Assembly: GCA_947379865.1 (NCBI GenBank)
Contig: CANCOY010000003.1
Coordinates: 1 to 64,000 of the forward strand
DNA: 64,000 nt
Source of the DNA: Acetobacteraceae bacterium
Lineage (GTDB): Bacteria > Pseudomonadota > Alphaproteobacteria > Zavarziniales > Zavarziniaceae
Reading direction: 5' to 3'
Both the position numbers and the translations under genes were made by a program. The notes beneath the pieces were generated by a model, which was given only the letters and a program-made list of their open reading frames with translations, searched no databases and had not been told where the DNA came from. Numbering within the stretch: position 1 is the first letter of the stretch; each line of letters begins with the position of its first letter. Positions 6,855 through 14,136 of this stretch are shown in pieces.

Positions 6855-7457
6855 CTAGTTGCCCATTGTGATACGGGTTATGGGGCTTGTCGGCCCCGCT
6901 GTGAGCAACTTGCGCTCGCAGGGGGTGGCGCAGGTCCTGCCGCCTGAGGTGATGGCCTTGGCCTGGTAGAGATCCAGTTGCAGGGACTCATCCCCTTGAT
7001 TGCTATGCAGATAGACCGACCATTCGTCGCGATCCATCTCGTCCCATTTGCGGGTGGGGCCCTGGTTCGGGCGCTCGATCCAGCCTTTGCCAGGGCCTTC
7101 CACGAAGAAGCGGTCTGCGGCAAAGACCGCCAGCCGACTGTCCCCGTCGGGGCTCACCATGCGGGCCGAAACCTTCTGGACAAAGGCAATAACCTTGTCC
7201 TTGAGGGCAAACATCAAAATGGCGTCACTTTTCATGTCGTGCAGTTCGATCAGCGCGGCGTCAGCGCGCACCTGCTTCCACGTGATGGCAGCCTCGCCAA
7301 TCACATCTGGCTCGGTGATCCAGACATCCGGTGTCATCCGCTCGAATTTCCCCACGGGGGTTTCGATATCGGTCGGCAGGGATCCGGCGGTGGCCTGGTG
7401 CGGCGCCAAGCCAGGCAGGCAAAGCGTCAGCAGGATCGCGAGTGGCAAATGTTTCAT
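6855..7457 (-). CDS. Secreted protein of unknown function
   Basis: The protein has 200 residues. It opens with a classical signal peptide (MKHLPLAILLTLCLPGLAPHQATA, cleavage before GS). The mature part is mixed alpha/beta with no family that can be named, including FERMTPDVWITEPDVIG, ALIELHDMKSDAILMFALKDKVIAFVQK and a WDEMDRDEWSVYLHSNQGDESLQLDLYQAK segment. Two cysteines near the end (TCATPCERK) could form a disulfide. The start lies 18 bp after the stop of the cyclic-nucleotide-binding gene on the same strand, so the two are probably one operon. No function is proposed. Confidence 0.7.
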   Translation of the reverse strand: MKHLPLAILLTLCLPGLAPHQATAGSLPTDIETPVGKFERMTPDVWITEPDVIGEAAITWKQVRADAALIELHDMKSDAILMFALKDKVIAFVQKVSARMVSPDGDSRLAVFAADRFFVEGPGKGWIERPNQGPTRKWDEMDRDEWSVYLHSNQGDESLQLDLYQAKAITSGGRTCATPCERKLLTAGPTSPITRITMGN

Positions 7458-7475
7458 GACCTGAGATCTCCTCGA

Positions 7476-7832
7476 TCAGGAAGGCTTCGCAATCACCGTG
7501 TTGGAATGGCGAATATAGGTAAGAAAGGATTCCATCAGCTTGCGGATAAGCGGGGACGCATTGTCGAGTTCCGCCTGCAGAATTTCCCGGGTCAGCACGA
7601 TCAGTTCACAATCGGTCAGGGCGCGCACGGCAGCGCTGCGCCTCTGCCCATCGATCAGGGCGATTTCGCCGACGATGTCACCCACCCGCCGTGTGGCAAA
7701 GATCCGCTCCACGCCGCCGATCGTGTCATAGATCAGCAGTTCGCCCTGCTTGATCAGGAACGCTTCATCCGCAAGGGCGCCGGCCAGGAACAGGACATCG
7801 CCGGCCTGATATTTGCGCGTCTTGATAATCAT
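7476..7832 (-). CDS. Cyclic nucleotide-binding domain protein
   Basis: Starting at the ATG at 7832 (AAAGG about eight bases upstream), the product has 118 residues. It is almost entirely one cNMP-binding domain: GDVLFLAGALADEAFLIKQGELLIYD, then the phosphate-binding cassette VGDIVGEIALIDGQRRSAAVRALTDCELIVL. The G-E-x-A-L and R-x-A-A pattern is that of functional cassettes. There is no HTH or kinase, so it is not a Crp/Fnr activator. Stand-alone copies are thought to act through protein partners. It precedes the secreted 200-residue protein with an 18-bp gap. Readings beginning at 7877 add a tail without domain support. Confidence 0.85.
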   Translation of the reverse strand: MIIKTRKYQAGDVLFLAGALADEAFLIKQGELLIYDTIGGVERIFATRRVGDIVGEIALIDGQRRSAAVRALTDCELIVLTREILQAELDNASPLIRKLMESFLTYIRHSNTVIAKPS

Positions 7833-7935
7833 TCTGTGTACCTTTGAATCGCCTGGATGGCCAAAATCCTGCGCCAAGGTTCAGGGTCGGCACGCCAGAT
7901 GCAAGGATAAAATCTGCACCCGCCAGGGGCCGCCT

Positions 7936-7965
7936 GCGTGCAAGGTGCTGATCTGCCCTGCACGC
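7936..7965. promoter_or_regulatory. Inverted repeat in a divergent gap
   Basis: GCGTGCA (7936-7942) and TGCACGC (7959-7965) are perfect 7-bp arms 16 bp apart in the 242-bp gap between the cNMP-binding gene and the second LprI-like gene. It could be an operator for either. No promoter hexamers stand out. Confidence 0.35.
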
Positions 7966-8074
7966 AATCGGTTGCTGTGGCCTGCGTCCTCGGTAAACAA
8001 TGGCGTAGACTTCTGATTGTGTTCCCCGAAGATGGCTTCCCAGAGTGCATAGCGGCTATTACAGGAATGTGATC

Positions 8075-8473
8075 ATGCGAAAGGGTCTGCTTGCTGTCTG
8101 TCTTTTTGTTCTGTTCCCGGCCACATCGCAGGCTGACGAAATCAAGGAGACTGCCGAGTTCCGCGCCTGCATGGAGGCCGTAGATCTTGGAGCCTTCAAG
8201 AATACGCAGTGGGAGGCCTGCTATGCCGAGGAAGTGGTGCGCCAGGACACGGCCCTGAACGATACATATCGTCGGCTGGCCAATAGTCTGGACCCGGACG
8301 CCGGGGCCTCGCTTGTCGTTGCCGAGCGCTCCTGGCTTGCTTATCGCGAGCGCTGGTGCCGTTTCGAGGGCAAGACGCCAATGGCGCCTGGGGGAGAGGT
8401 AAATCTCAAGGCCTGCCTGCTTGAACTAACGCTCAAGCAGATCAACAAGCTTGAAAGTCTGATTGCCCCCTGA
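8075..8473 (+). CDS. LprI/DUF1311-like small secreted protein
   Basis: From the ATG at 8075 the product has 132 residues with a signal peptide (MRKGLLAVCLFVLFPATSQA, cleavage before DEI). The mature domain has the LprI pattern: FRACMEAVDL, QWEACYAEEVVRQDTALNDTYRRLANSL, SLVVAERSWLAYRERWCRFEG and ACLLELTLKQINKLESL. The four cysteines are spaced as in the family and probably pair. Unlike the relative at 3008-3412, composition here matches the neighbourhood. The likely site is the periplasm. Lysozyme inhibition is known for some members only. Confidence 0.8.
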   Translation: MRKGLLAVCLFVLFPATSQADEIKETAEFRACMEAVDLGAFKNTQWEACYAEEVVRQDTALNDTYRRLANSLDPDAGASLVVAERSWLAYRERWCRFEGKTPMAPGGEVNLKACLLELTLKQINKLESLIAP

Positions 8474-8618
8474 TTGGCCCCGGAAATTTCAGGCACTTGC
8501 ACAGGCACAGTATAGGCAGCTGCATTATCCTTAATTTAATGCCCCAGATTGAAGGGTTATTGGCTTGCGCAGCCGAGCCCATTATGGATATTGGGCATGC
8601 CAAATAGGGGGATTCATG

Positions 8619-8981
8619 ATGGATTTTGTCACAGCAGCAAAGACCGGGCTCAGCAAGTACGCGACGTTTTCGGGCCGCGCCCGTCGGTCGGAGTTCTGGT
8701 TCTTTTTCCTTTTCGAAGTTCTGGCGCTGATCGTCGCCGGTATTCTGGACGGGATCTTTGGCACCGACGGCGCCTTTTATGGGCTGGTTGCCCTTGGCTT
8801 CCTGGTGCCCGTTCTCGCCGTTTCGGTGCGACGGCTGCATGATACCGACCGGGCCGGCTGGTGGTATCTGCTGGTTTTCGTGCCGCTTGGGGCGATCCTG
8901 TTGCTCGTCTGGTGGGCTTCCAAGGGCACCGCTGGCGATAATCGTTTCGGCGCCGATCCCACGTCGTCCGTCACTGGCTGA
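8619..8981 (+). CDS. DUF805 membrane protein (first of three)
   Basis: The ATG at 8619 is chosen because all three paralogues begin MDF and AGGGGG lies about seven bases upstream; an ATG three bases earlier is possible. The 120-residue product has the DUF805 layout: an N-terminal amphipathic segment ending RARRSEFWFF, a first membrane span, a second span (YGLVALGFLVPVLAV), the signature RRLHDTDRAGWW, a third span and a C-terminal GDNRFGADP. DUF805 proteins (YhaH-like) are small inner-membrane proteins of unknown function. The three copies lie in a row on the same strand. Confidence 0.9.
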   Translation: MDFVTAAKTGLSKYATFSGRARRSEFWFFFLFEVLALIVAGILDGIFGTDGAFYGLVALGFLVPVLAVSVRRLHDTDRAGWWYLLVFVPLGAILLLVWWASKGTAGDNRFGADPTSSVTG

Positions 8982-9104
8982 GCCACGGGTCTGGGCCTGA
9001 TATGGGCGGGGGAGGGATGCTCCGGCATGTCTCCCCCGACTTTTTTCGCCAGGGCCAGAACGGGAACGCGAATTTGTGCTGGCGCGGTGAGGCAAGGGTG
9101 ACAC

Positions 9105-9509
9105 ATGGATTTTCTTGATGCCGTCAGGGCGTGCCTTGGCAAATACGGCACGTTTGTTGGCCGCGCGCGTCGCTCTGAATACTGGTTCTTTGTGGTTTTC
9201 AGTTATCTCGTTGGCCAGGCCACCTTGCCGCTCAGCTTCATTGTTGGGCATTATGGCGGTCTTCTGACCCTGGCGACCATTGCTCTGCTGGTACCCGGCA
9301 TCGCTGTGGGCATGCGGCGGCTGCATGATACCAACCGCGCTGGCTGGTGGCTTCTCCTCAATCTTGTGCCGATTGCCGGACAGATTGTGCTGACGATCTG
9401 GATGTTCGAGCGCGGTACGCCTGGCACCAATCGCTTCGGGGCCGACCCGGCACCCGAGACGCACGCAGGGGGCGCCGCCAGCGACGCAAACACCCTTGCT
9501 CCGGTTTGA
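9105..9509 (+). CDS. DUF805 membrane protein (second of three)
   Basis: This 134-residue protein starts MDFLDAVRACLGKYGTFVGRARRSEYWFF and carries the family signature MRRLHDTNRAGWW followed by a hydrophobic span and GTNRFGADP. It has spans at about residues 25-45, 50-67 and 80-98. It lies 123 bp after the first copy and 36 bp before the third. N-terminal and signature regions are nearly interchangeable with its neighbours, while the middle has diverged. Function is unknown. Confidence 0.9.
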   Translation: MDFLDAVRACLGKYGTFVGRARRSEYWFFVVFSYLVGQATLPLSFIVGHYGGLLTLATIALLVPGIAVGMRRLHDTNRAGWWLLLNLVPIAGQIVLTIWMFERGTPGTNRFGADPAPETHAGGAASDANTLAPV

Positions 9510-9545
9510 GATTGACCTGTCGGCTTCAGTAAAGGGCGTGCTCTG

Positions 9546-9980
9546 ATGGATTTCGGCGACAGTGTGAAGCTTGCCCTTGCAAGATATGGAACCATCCGTG
9601 GGCGCTCGGCCCGCGCCGAATTCTGGTTCTTCATACTCTTTTACGTTCTGGTGGTGAGTGCCACCGCGATTGTCGACAATATCTTTGGCCTTACCTATGC
9701 GCTGGGCGATACTGACCTGTTTGGCCAGCTGCCGCCCGAGGCTGTGGACACCAAGGGCGTTACCGGGTTTCTTGGCAGCGTCGCCTCGCTCATCCTTACC
9801 CTGCCGATCCTGACCGTCAGCATCCGCAGGCTTCAGGATACGGGCCGGGCGGCGGGCTGGCTGCTCCTTGGCTGCATCCCCTTGGTTGGGATCATCATCC
9901 TGATTGTCTGGTGGTGCCAGCGCGGCACCGTGGGCGACAACCGCTTCGGCCCCGATCCGCTGCTCGGCAAGCAGGCCTGA
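9546..9980 (+). CDS. DUF805 membrane protein (third of three)
   Basis: The 144-residue product begins MDFGDSVKLALARYGTIRGRSARAEFWFF. It differs from the other two by a longer loop between spans one and two (FGLTYALGDTDLFGQLPPEAVDTKG), a size seen in many DUF805 members. The signature is IRRLQDTGRAAGWLLLG, with Gln in place of the usual His, and it ends GDNRFGPDPLLGKQA. It converges with the Rieske gene at a one-base gap. It may share an operon with the second copy (36 bp). Confidence 0.9.
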   Translation: MDFGDSVKLALARYGTIRGRSARAEFWFFILFYVLVVSATAIVDNIFGLTYALGDTDLFGQLPPEAVDTKGVTGFLGSVASLILTLPILTVSIRRLQDTGRAAGWLLLGCIPLVGIIILIVWWCQRGTVGDNRFGPDPLLGKQA

Positions 9981-9981
9981 T

Positions 9982-11142
9982 TCAGGCCCCCTCGGGCAGG
10001 CCGATGGCGCGGGCTACGGCGGTGTGGAAGTGGATCAGCCCTGGTTCCAGCTTGCCGAACACCACCTCAGGCATGGCACCTGAGGCAAGGTTGGCGTGGA
10101 TCTGTTCCATCAGCGGGAAGTCCTCCCGGCCGGTGACGCCCAGCAGTATGTCGAGGTTCTTCGTCCAATAGGCCCGCGCCTTGTCGGTCTCGGCCGGTTC
10201 TGCCGTGTAGATGCTGGTGGCAACCCTGGTGCGGCCAACGCCCAGCGGGCTGACCCGCCAGTGCTGGATGTGGTTACGCTGATAGGTGATCAGGCCGCTT
10301 GGCACCAGGATGTACTGGGTGGTGGCGTGCGGCATCAGGTTGCGCTCCGCCTCTGGCTTCTCCAGTTCGCCCAGCACGCTGCGCAGCAGGCCGATGTTGC
10401 GCGGGTGCGGCCCAAAGGCATCAAAGATCGCGGTGTTTGCCAGATACTCCGGCCAGATCGAGGTCCGGTGCAGGGTGCGGATGTGATAGGACTCAAGGAA
10501 TGTATCGAGTATCAGCTTCCAGTTGAGTGCCCATTCCGTCTCGCGCGTCTCGAAATGATGGTAATTGCCCAGATTATAGTCCGCCAATTCACTCTCGGCC
10601 CCGGCCAGGGCCTGGTCCACGTCCACCGGGCCAGTACCTTCGGCGCGGCCAAAGATGAGGCCATGCTTTTCCGCCACGGCAATGGGCAGCAGGGGCATGT
10701 CTTCCTTGGGCACGTCAAAGGCGTTCTCGGCGCCGGGCCGCACCTTCAGCGTGCCATCAAGGCCAAAGGTCCAGCCGTGATAGGGGCAGGTCAGGCTGGC
10801 GGCCACCTTGCCATTGCAGGGTGCCAGGGTGGCGCCGCGATGGCGGCAGATGTTCACAAAGGCCTTCAGGCTGCCGTCGCGCTGGCGGATGGCGATTACC
10901 GGCACGCCGCCCAGGTCTGCGACGAGATAGGACCCGGGCTCGCGGATCTGGCAGGAAAAGCCCAGCAGCACCGGGCCCTGGCGGAACAGGATCTGCTTTT
11001 CCGCCTCGAACCGCACGGGGTCGACATAGGTTGAGGCGGGAAAGCGCACGCAGGCCTCGGCCTGGGGCCAGGGCTCGCTGTCGAGGGACGGGTTTGCGGC
11101 CTCGAGGCGGCGCAGCAACTCGATCTGGCGTTCGTGGCGCAT
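9982..11142 (-). CDS. Rieske non-heme iron oxygenase, alpha-type subunit
   Basis: The protein has 386 residues. The N-terminal Rieske domain has CRHRGA ... CPYHGWTF (C-x-H-x17-C-x2-H), which binds a [2Fe-2S] cluster. The C-terminal catalytic domain has the mononuclear iron motif ESYHIRTLHRTS with two His; the third ligand should be a downstream Asp. Such enzymes hydroxylate or demethylate aromatic and other hydrophobic substrates and need separate electron donors. No beta subunit, ferredoxin or reductase is adjacent, so it may be an alpha-only oxygenase. A TetR gene lies divergently and an operator-like palindrome sits in the shared promoter. Confidence 0.9.
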   Translation of the reverse strand: MRHERQIELLRRLEAANPSLDSEPWPQAEACVRFPASTYVDPVRFEAEKQILFRQGPVLLGFSCQIREPGSYLVADLGGVPVIAIRQRDGSLKAFVNICRHRGATLAPCNGKVAASLTCPYHGWTFGLDGTLKVRPGAENAFDVPKEDMPLLPIAVAEKHGLIFGRAEGTGPVDVDQALAGAESELADYNLGNYHHFETRETEWALNWKLILDTFLESYHIRTLHRTSIWPEYLANTAIFDAFGPHPRNIGLLRSVLGELEKPEAERNLMPHATTQYILVPSGLITYQRNHIQHWRVSPLGVGRTRVATSIYTAEPAETDKARAYWTKNLDILLGVTGREDFPLMEQIHANLASGAMPEVVFGKLEPGLIHFHTAVARAIGLPEGA

Positions 11143-11179
11143 GGTCCCGGCCTCATTCTGAAAGCGTCCGTCAATTTAT

Positions 11180-11195
11180 CCTAATCAGGATTAGG
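11180..11195. promoter_or_regulatory. Probable TetR operator between Rieske gene and tetR
   Basis: CCTAATC-AG-GATTAGG is a palindrome with perfect 7-bp arms and a 2-bp centre, 38 bp upstream of the Rieske start and 70 bp upstream of tetR. Size and position suit a TetR dimer that represses both genes. A related CTAA-N6-TTAG site occurs at the tetR/SDR junction. Confidence 0.6.
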
Positions 11196-11264
11196 CTTCA
11201 ATTGCCGGGCCTTACGGGTGCCGGCCCATGGCGCTAGTCTGTGCAGCGCATATCCGAGGTTTCC

Positions 11265-11951
11265 ATGGCATCAGCACCCCGCAAGCGACCCGCCGCAGAG
11301 CCGCGCGCTGGCCAGAAACTCTCCCCCCGGGGTGAGTTGAAGCGCACCCAGATCCTGGATGCGGCGGCCGAGGTGCTGGCGGTGCGGGGCTTTGCCGGCA
11401 CCATGCTGAGCGAGATTGCCGAGCGCGCCGGCACCCAGGCGGGTAGCCTCTATTACCATTTCGCTTCGCGCGAGGACCTGATCGAGGAAGTGCTGCGCCG
11501 GGGCGTTACCCTGACCATGGCCCATGTGCGCGCGGCCCTCACCGAGCTTGCCCCCGAGACCAGCGCGCGCGACCGGCTGGCGGCGGCCATCCGCGAGCAT
11601 GTGCGCTTCCAACTCGACGTCAGCGCCTATGCCCGCGCCTCGGCGCGCTCCACAGGCCAGGTGCCGGCGGAAATGCGGGCGCGCATCAACCGGGAATTCC
11701 GGCGTTACGGGGTCTTTCTTGACGAGCTCATCATGGAGGCCATGGCGGACGGCGCCATAGACCCCGGCGTCGATCGCTCGGCCCTGCGCATGCTGCTGAT
11801 TGGCGCCGCCAACTGGACCACCGAATGGTTCCGGCCAGACGGCACCTCCAATGTGGACGAGATCGCCGACCTGCTGGTCCGCCTGATGCTGAGCGGCGTC
11901 GCCAAGCCAAAGCCGGGGCGCCGGTTGCCCAAAAAATCTAAGGTCGATTAG
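11265..11951 (+). CDS. TetR-family transcriptional regulator
   Basis: The ATG at 11265 follows GAGG. The product has 228 residues. A basic N-terminal extension (about residues 1-25) precedes the TetR HTH (KRTQILDAAAEVLAVRGFAGTMLSEIAERAGTQAGSLYYHFASREDLIEEVL). The C-terminal domain is a helical ligand pocket of the TetR_C type, ending in a Lys-rich tail. Acyl-CoA or a pathway intermediate is a plausible inducer given the neighbours, but this is inference. It is divergent from the Rieske gene and 43 bp ahead of the SDR gene on its own strand, with matching palindromes on both sides. Confidence 0.92.
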   Translation: MASAPRKRPAAEPRAGQKLSPRGELKRTQILDAAAEVLAVRGFAGTMLSEIAERAGTQAGSLYYHFASREDLIEEVLRRGVTLTMAHVRAALTELAPETSARDRLAAAIREHVRFQLDVSAYARASARSTGQVPAEMRARINREFRRYGVFLDELIMEAMADGAIDPGVDRSALRMLLIGAANWTTEWFRPDGTSNVDEIADLLVRLMLSGVAKPKPGRRLPKKSKVD

Positions 11952-11952
11952 A
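11937..11952. promoter_or_regulatory. Second CTAA-N6-TTAG site, upstream of the SDR gene
   Basis: TCTAA-GGTCGA-TTAGA overlaps the tetR stop codon. Its core CTAAGGTCGATTAG matches the 11180 palindrome core CTAATCAGGATTAG in both half-sites and spacing. It lies about 43 bp before the SDR start, so the regulator may also control the SDR and thiolase genes. Confidence 0.4.
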
Positions 11953-11994
11953 ATAGATGTCACCGGCGCGGCCTGCCCCGGAGGAGATCGCGGC

Positions 11995-12762
11995 ATGAGC
12001 ATGTTCCCCAGTACCGGCACGGCCCTTGTTTCTGGCGGCAGCGGCGGCATTGGTGCTGCCACGGCCCGCCTGCTGGCGCGCGAGGGGGCGGATGTGGTGC
12101 TGACCTACAACCGCAACCGCGACCGTGCCGAGGCCGTGGCGGACGAGATCCGCAGCCTCGGCCGCGTGGCAGAGGCGGTGGCCATCGATCTGCGCGACGG
12201 GGCGGCTGTTACGGCCCTGGTGGATGGGGTGGCGGCGCGCCATGGGGCCATCCATACCGTGGTCTCGGCCCATGGGCCGTTCATTCACATGCGCCACATC
12301 TCCCGCATCACGCCGGAACTGTTCTGGCAGACCATGGAGGCCGATGTGCTGGCCGCCTACAACCTGTTCACCGCCGTGCTGCCGCACCTGCGCACGGCGG
12401 CGGGCGCGCTGGTGGCCATGGCAACCCCGGCCCTGCGGCGCTATGCCGTGAAGGACATTCTGTCGGTTGCCCCCAAGGCCGCCATCGAGGCGGTGGTGCG
12501 CGGCATCGCGGCCGAGGAAGGCCGTTATGGCGTGCGTGCCAATTGCGTGGGCGTCGGCGTGCTGACCGACGGCATGTTCCAGGCGCTGGTGGATGACGGC
12601 GCCTTTGATGACAAGTTCCTGGAAGCCTCCCTCAAGAATTCGGCCCTGCGCCGCTTCTCCACCTCGGAAGACGTGGCAGAGGCCGCCGTCTTCCTGGCCT
12701 CGCCCCGCGCCCGCCAGATCACCGGCCAGGTACTGATGGTCGATGCAGGCTATGCGCTGTAG
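11995..12762 (+). CDS. SDR-family oxidoreductase with altered active site
   Basis: The protein has 255 residues. The Rossmann cofactor motif SGGSGGIGAATARLL and a following YNRNRDRAE segment suggest NADP(H). The C-terminal RQITGQVLMVDAGYAL is typical of classical SDRs. At the active site, the usual Y-x3-K reads SVAPK, so the catalytic Tyr is Ser, and the catalytic Ser strand reads LVAMATPA. A nearby Tyr (RRYAVKD) is not at the canonical spacing. It may be a non-catalytic or mechanistically different SDR. It lies between tetR and a thiolase gene (77-bp gap), suggesting a beta-oxidation-like role. Confidence 0.88.
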   Translation: MSMFPSTGTALVSGGSGGIGAATARLLAREGADVVLTYNRNRDRAEAVADEIRSLGRVAEAVAIDLRDGAAVTALVDGVAARHGAIHTVVSAHGPFIHMRHISRITPELFWQTMEADVLAAYNLFTAVLPHLRTAAGALVAMATPALRRYAVKDILSVAPKAAIEAVVRGIAAEEGRYGVRANCVGVGVLTDGMFQALVDDGAFDDKFLEASLKNSALRRFSTSEDVAEAAVFLASPRARQITGQVLMVDAGYAL

Positions 12763-12839
12763 ACAACGGATTCCATTGAACCCGGCCCGGGGGCTGGACT
12801 AAGGTCTGGCCACTTTTACCGACATAACAGGAGGAACCC

Positions 12840-14069
12840 ATGAACGAAGCCTGGATCATTGACGCGGCCCGTACGCCCCGTTCCATCGGCAAGATCGGCA
12901 AGGGCGCGCTGTCGAGCGTGCATCCCCAGCGGATCCTGGCCACCGTGCTGAAGGCCCTGGCCGAGCGCAACAATCTGAACACCGCCGATATCGACGACGT
13001 GATCGCCGGCTGTGGCACGCAGATTGGCAAGCAGGGCTCCTGCATTGCCCGCATGTCGGCGCTGGACGCCGGCTATGACATCAAGGCGCCGGGCCTGTCG
13101 GTTGAGCGCTTCTGCGGCTCGGCCCTGACGGCGGTGAACCTTGCCACCATGGGCATCATGTCGGGCATGCAGAACCTGGTGGTGGCCGGCGGCATCGAGT
13201 CCATGTCCTATGGCTCCACCCTGCAGGGCAAGCCCTTCCTCGATTCTGACAACACCCATTTGCGCGCCCGCTATCCCCAGCCCCACCAGGGCATCTGCGC
13301 CGACCTGATCGCCACCCTCGAGGGCATCACCCGCGAGGAGACTGAGCATCTGGCGATGGAGAGCCAGCGCCGCGCCGATTACGCCATCCGCAATGGCCAC
13401 TTCAACAAGAGCGTCGTCCCCGTCTATGACGAGGCCGGCAATCTGGTTCTCGACCACGAGGAATTCCCGCGTCCCCAGACCACGCTGGAGGGCCTCGCCG
13501 CCCTGAAGCCCGCCTTTGCCTCGGTCTATGCGGCGCCGCTGGATGAAGAAGGCACGTCATACAAGCAGCTGGTGCAGCAGGCCTATCCGGGCGTTGAGGT
13601 GAACCACATTCACCATGCCGGCAATTCCTCGGGCGTGGTGGACGGGGCGGCTGCCCTGATCATTGCCTCGCCGGACTATGCCCGCGCCCACGGCCTGAAG
13701 CCGCGCGCCCGCATAAAGGTGGTGGCCACCGCCGGTGACAGCCCGCAGCTGATGCTGAACGCCCCGGTTCCTGCCGCGCGCAAGGCCCTGGCGCTGGCTG
13801 GCATGAGCATCAGCGACATCGACCTGTTCGAGGTGAACGAGGCCTTTGCCGTGGTGCCCATGAAGTTCATGCGCGACCTGAATGTCGATCCGGCCAAGGT
13901 GAATGTGAATGGCGGCGCCATGGCGCTGGGCCATCCCATTGGCGCCACGGGTGCCATCATCCTCGGCACCCTGCTCGACGAGATGGAGCGCCGCGACCTG
14001 ACGGTGGGCATGGCCACCATGTGCACCGGCGGCGGCATGGCCCCGGCGACGATCATCGAGCGCTTCTGA
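12840..14069 (+). CDS. Acetyl-CoA C-acyltransferase (thiolase)
   Basis: This 409-residue protein is of standard thiolase length. The nucleophile Cys is in VERFCGSALTAVN. The C-terminal half has VNEAFAVVPMKF, GGAMALGHPIGATGA and the acid/base Cys in MCTGGGMAPA. It condenses or cleaves beta-ketoacyl-CoA, releasing acetyl-CoA. AGGAGG precedes the ATG. It follows the SDR gene and ends in a convergent junction with a hairpin terminator. Which chain it cleaves is not known. Confidence 0.95.
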   Translation: MNEAWIIDAARTPRSIGKIGKGALSSVHPQRILATVLKALAERNNLNTADIDDVIAGCGTQIGKQGSCIARMSALDAGYDIKAPGLSVERFCGSALTAVNLATMGIMSGMQNLVVAGGIESMSYGSTLQGKPFLDSDNTHLRARYPQPHQGICADLIATLEGITREETEHLAMESQRRADYAIRNGHFNKSVVPVYDEAGNLVLDHEEFPRPQTTLEGLAALKPAFASVYAAPLDEEGTSYKQLVQQAYPGVEVNHIHHAGNSSGVVDGAAALIIASPDYARAHGLKPRARIKVVATAGDSPQLMLNAPVPAARKALALAGMSISDIDLFEVNEAFAVVPMKFMRDLNVDPAKVNVNGGAMALGHPIGATGAIILGTLLDEMERRDLTVGMATMCTGGGMAPATIIERF

Positions 14070-14084
14070 TCGCTGATCCGGTAT

Positions 14085-14112
14085 CCCCCTCCCTGCAACA
14101 GCGGGGAGGGGG
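14085..14112. terminator. Bidirectional terminator hairpin between convergent genes
   Basis: CCCCCTCCC (14085-14093) and GGGAGGGGG (14104-14112) form a 9-bp G:C stem with a 10-base loop, between the thiolase stop at 14069 and the flavoenzyme stop at 14137. No T-run is present on either strand. Confidence 0.6.
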
Positions 14113-14136
14113 TATCACCGGCCCTCGTGACGCAGC

